Positions 22,560 through 23,192 of a DNA stretch of 23,192 nt are shown one piece after another. The notes beneath the pieces were generated by a model. That model was not told where the DNA came from. It saw only the letters and a program-made list of their open reading frames with translations, and ran no database searches. Made by a program: the position numbers and the translations under genes. Every line of letters begins with the position of its first letter. The stretch's first letter is position 1. The DNA is from Candidatus Bathyarchaeota archaeon. GTDB taxonomy: Archaea; Thermoproteota; Bathyarchaeia; TCS64. Location of the stretch: the NCBI GenBank assembly GCA_014730055.1, contig WJIV01000203.1, positions 1 through 23,192 on the forward strand, in the 5' to 3' direction.

Positions 22560-23192
22560 GTATAGAACGTTACAATATCCTCATCAATAGGTTGATGGGT
22601 TAAGCTAACCTTCTGCCCCCCATACTTTACGCTTTTTCCCCAGACACGCGTGAATCTTATCTCATTTTTCAGTTCTCTATGTATTCTATCACTGATGTTC
22701 TCGATTGTTGATCCTTTTTTTATAATCAGAGGCTCCTCAAAATCTGGGTCCTGACCTTTCGGTTTCATATAGATTCTAATTAGATCAAGTTTATTGAAGA
22801 TCTCTAGTTTAAGGAGATCGAGGTTGATATCCCCCTCAGCGCTAATTGGGATGAAACCAAATTCTACATTATCTCTAAATTTTTCAAGCTCTTCATGATC
22901 TACGAGATCAATTTTGTTTACAGCCGTTATAGTTGGTACATAAGACCTATTACTAAGTAGAACATCAACAAGTTGTTCGTAGGAGGCATCCTCTCTCACT
23001 ACGACGCGTGCATTGTGATACTTGTACTCTTTAAGAATATCTTTGATCCCATCCTCATCCATTCTAGACATCCCGATCATGTCTGTGACATGGATTCCCC
23101 CGCTGCCTCTTTTCTCGATAGTTATGTTAGGTTTTTTTTCGTCTGGGCGTATCCCTACTGCTCTCAGTTCATCCAGTAGCATTTCTCTGATC
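22556..23192 (-). CDS. DRG/Rbg-family GTPase with TGS domain, 5' partial
   Basis: The C-terminal ~210 residues of a developmentally-regulated-GTP-binding (DRG) type GTPase, a ribosome-associated factor universal in archaea and eukaryotes. G4 is ITAVNKIDLVD, G5 is IPISAEGDINLD. The last ~80 residues are a TGS domain: IRIYMKPKGQDPD, EEPLIIKKGSTIENISDRIH, and VSLTHQPIDEDIVTFY. The frame is open through the right edge (codons before the ATG at 23182 read I-R-E), so the Walker A and switch regions are off the window. A housekeeping gene, not part of the C1 cluster. Confidence 0.93.
   Translation of the reverse strand, partial: IREMLLDELRAVGIRPDEKKPNITIEKRGSGGIHVTDMIGMSRMDEDGIKDILKEYKYHNARVVVREDASYEQLVDVLLSNRSYVPTITAVNKIDLVDHEELEKFRDNVEFGFIPISAEGDINLDLLKLEIFNKLDLIRIYMKPKGQDPDFEEPLIIKKGSTIENISDRIHRELKNEIRFTRVWGKSVKYGGQKVSLTHQPIDEDIVTFYT

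Noticed and set aside
1..23192. Calling the organism a methanogen
   Set aside because: Shared C1 enzymes are not specific: no mcr, mtr or hdr genes are seen, and non-methanogenic archaea carry the same set.
1..23192. CRISPR arrays, tRNA or rRNA genes, insertion sequences
   Set aside because: Reading both strands I found no regular repeat-spacer pattern, no cloverleaf-like block in the short gaps, and no transposase.

Overview
The window is archaeal chromosomal DNA, AT-rich (about 40 % G+C by eye) and densely packed. It is dominated by the archaeal (tetrahydromethanopterin, H4MPT) form of the Wood-Ljungdahl pathway. Evidence for an archaeon: split CdhD/CdhE corrinoid iron-sulfur subunits of the acetyl-CoA decarbonylase/synthase (ACDS) complex, a metal-dependent formylmethanofuran dehydrogenase with an intact [4Fe-4S] and Mo/W-binding FwdB, an archaeal/eukaryotic DRG-type GTPase with a TGS domain, TATA-like boxes, and several genes with no Shine-Dalgarno (SD) site. 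No methyl-CoM reductase or Mtr genes are present, so the window does not show a methanogen. An uncultivated archaeon with a methyl-branch Wood-Ljungdahl pathway (for example Bathyarchaeia- or Asgard-like) fits, but the lineage cannot be fixed from this sequence.

Layout. (1) 1-2564, + strand: the 3' part of cdhD followed by cdhE. (2) 2548-10559, - strand: an eight-gene operon in transcription order mch, fwdD, fwdB, fwdA, ftr, fwdC, a RimK/MptN-like ATP-grasp ligase, and a nucleotidyltransferase-fold protein. Genes overlap or lie at most 13 nt apart. Together they catalyse CO2 to formyl-methanofuran to formyl-H4MPT to methenyl-H4MPT; fwdE/F/G, mtd and mer are not here. (3) 10619-11433, - strand: a pyruvate-kinase-C-like protein and a winged-helix regulator just upstream of mch, divergent from a two-CBS-domain protein. 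(4) 12038-17277: a CitG-like protein (-), then on + a second paralogue of the nucleotidyltransferase, a DUF447 protein, beta-RFAP synthase (mptG) and a dihydropteroate-synthase-like protein; the last three look like an H4MPT biosynthesis group. (5) 17270-21603, - strand: a RACo-type corrinoid-protein reductive activator, two CooC-like ATPases with CxC motifs, and a divergent CofE-like protein. This is probably the maturation/reactivation set for CODH/ACS and its corrinoid protein. (6) 21708-22559, +: a beta-keto acid cleavage enzyme; then 22556 to the edge, -: the C-terminal part of a DRG-family GTPase.

The genes read as one functional neighbourhood: the enzymes, cofactor biosynthesis and metallocentre maintenance for C1 reduction to acetyl-CoA. 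The least explained parts are the two nucleotidyltransferase paralogues, the CofE-like protein with altered motifs, the CitG-like protein with no citrate lyase nearby, and the PK-C/winged-helix pair in front of mch. No intergenic gap exceeds about 110 bp, and I see no RNA gene, insertion sequence or CRISPR array.
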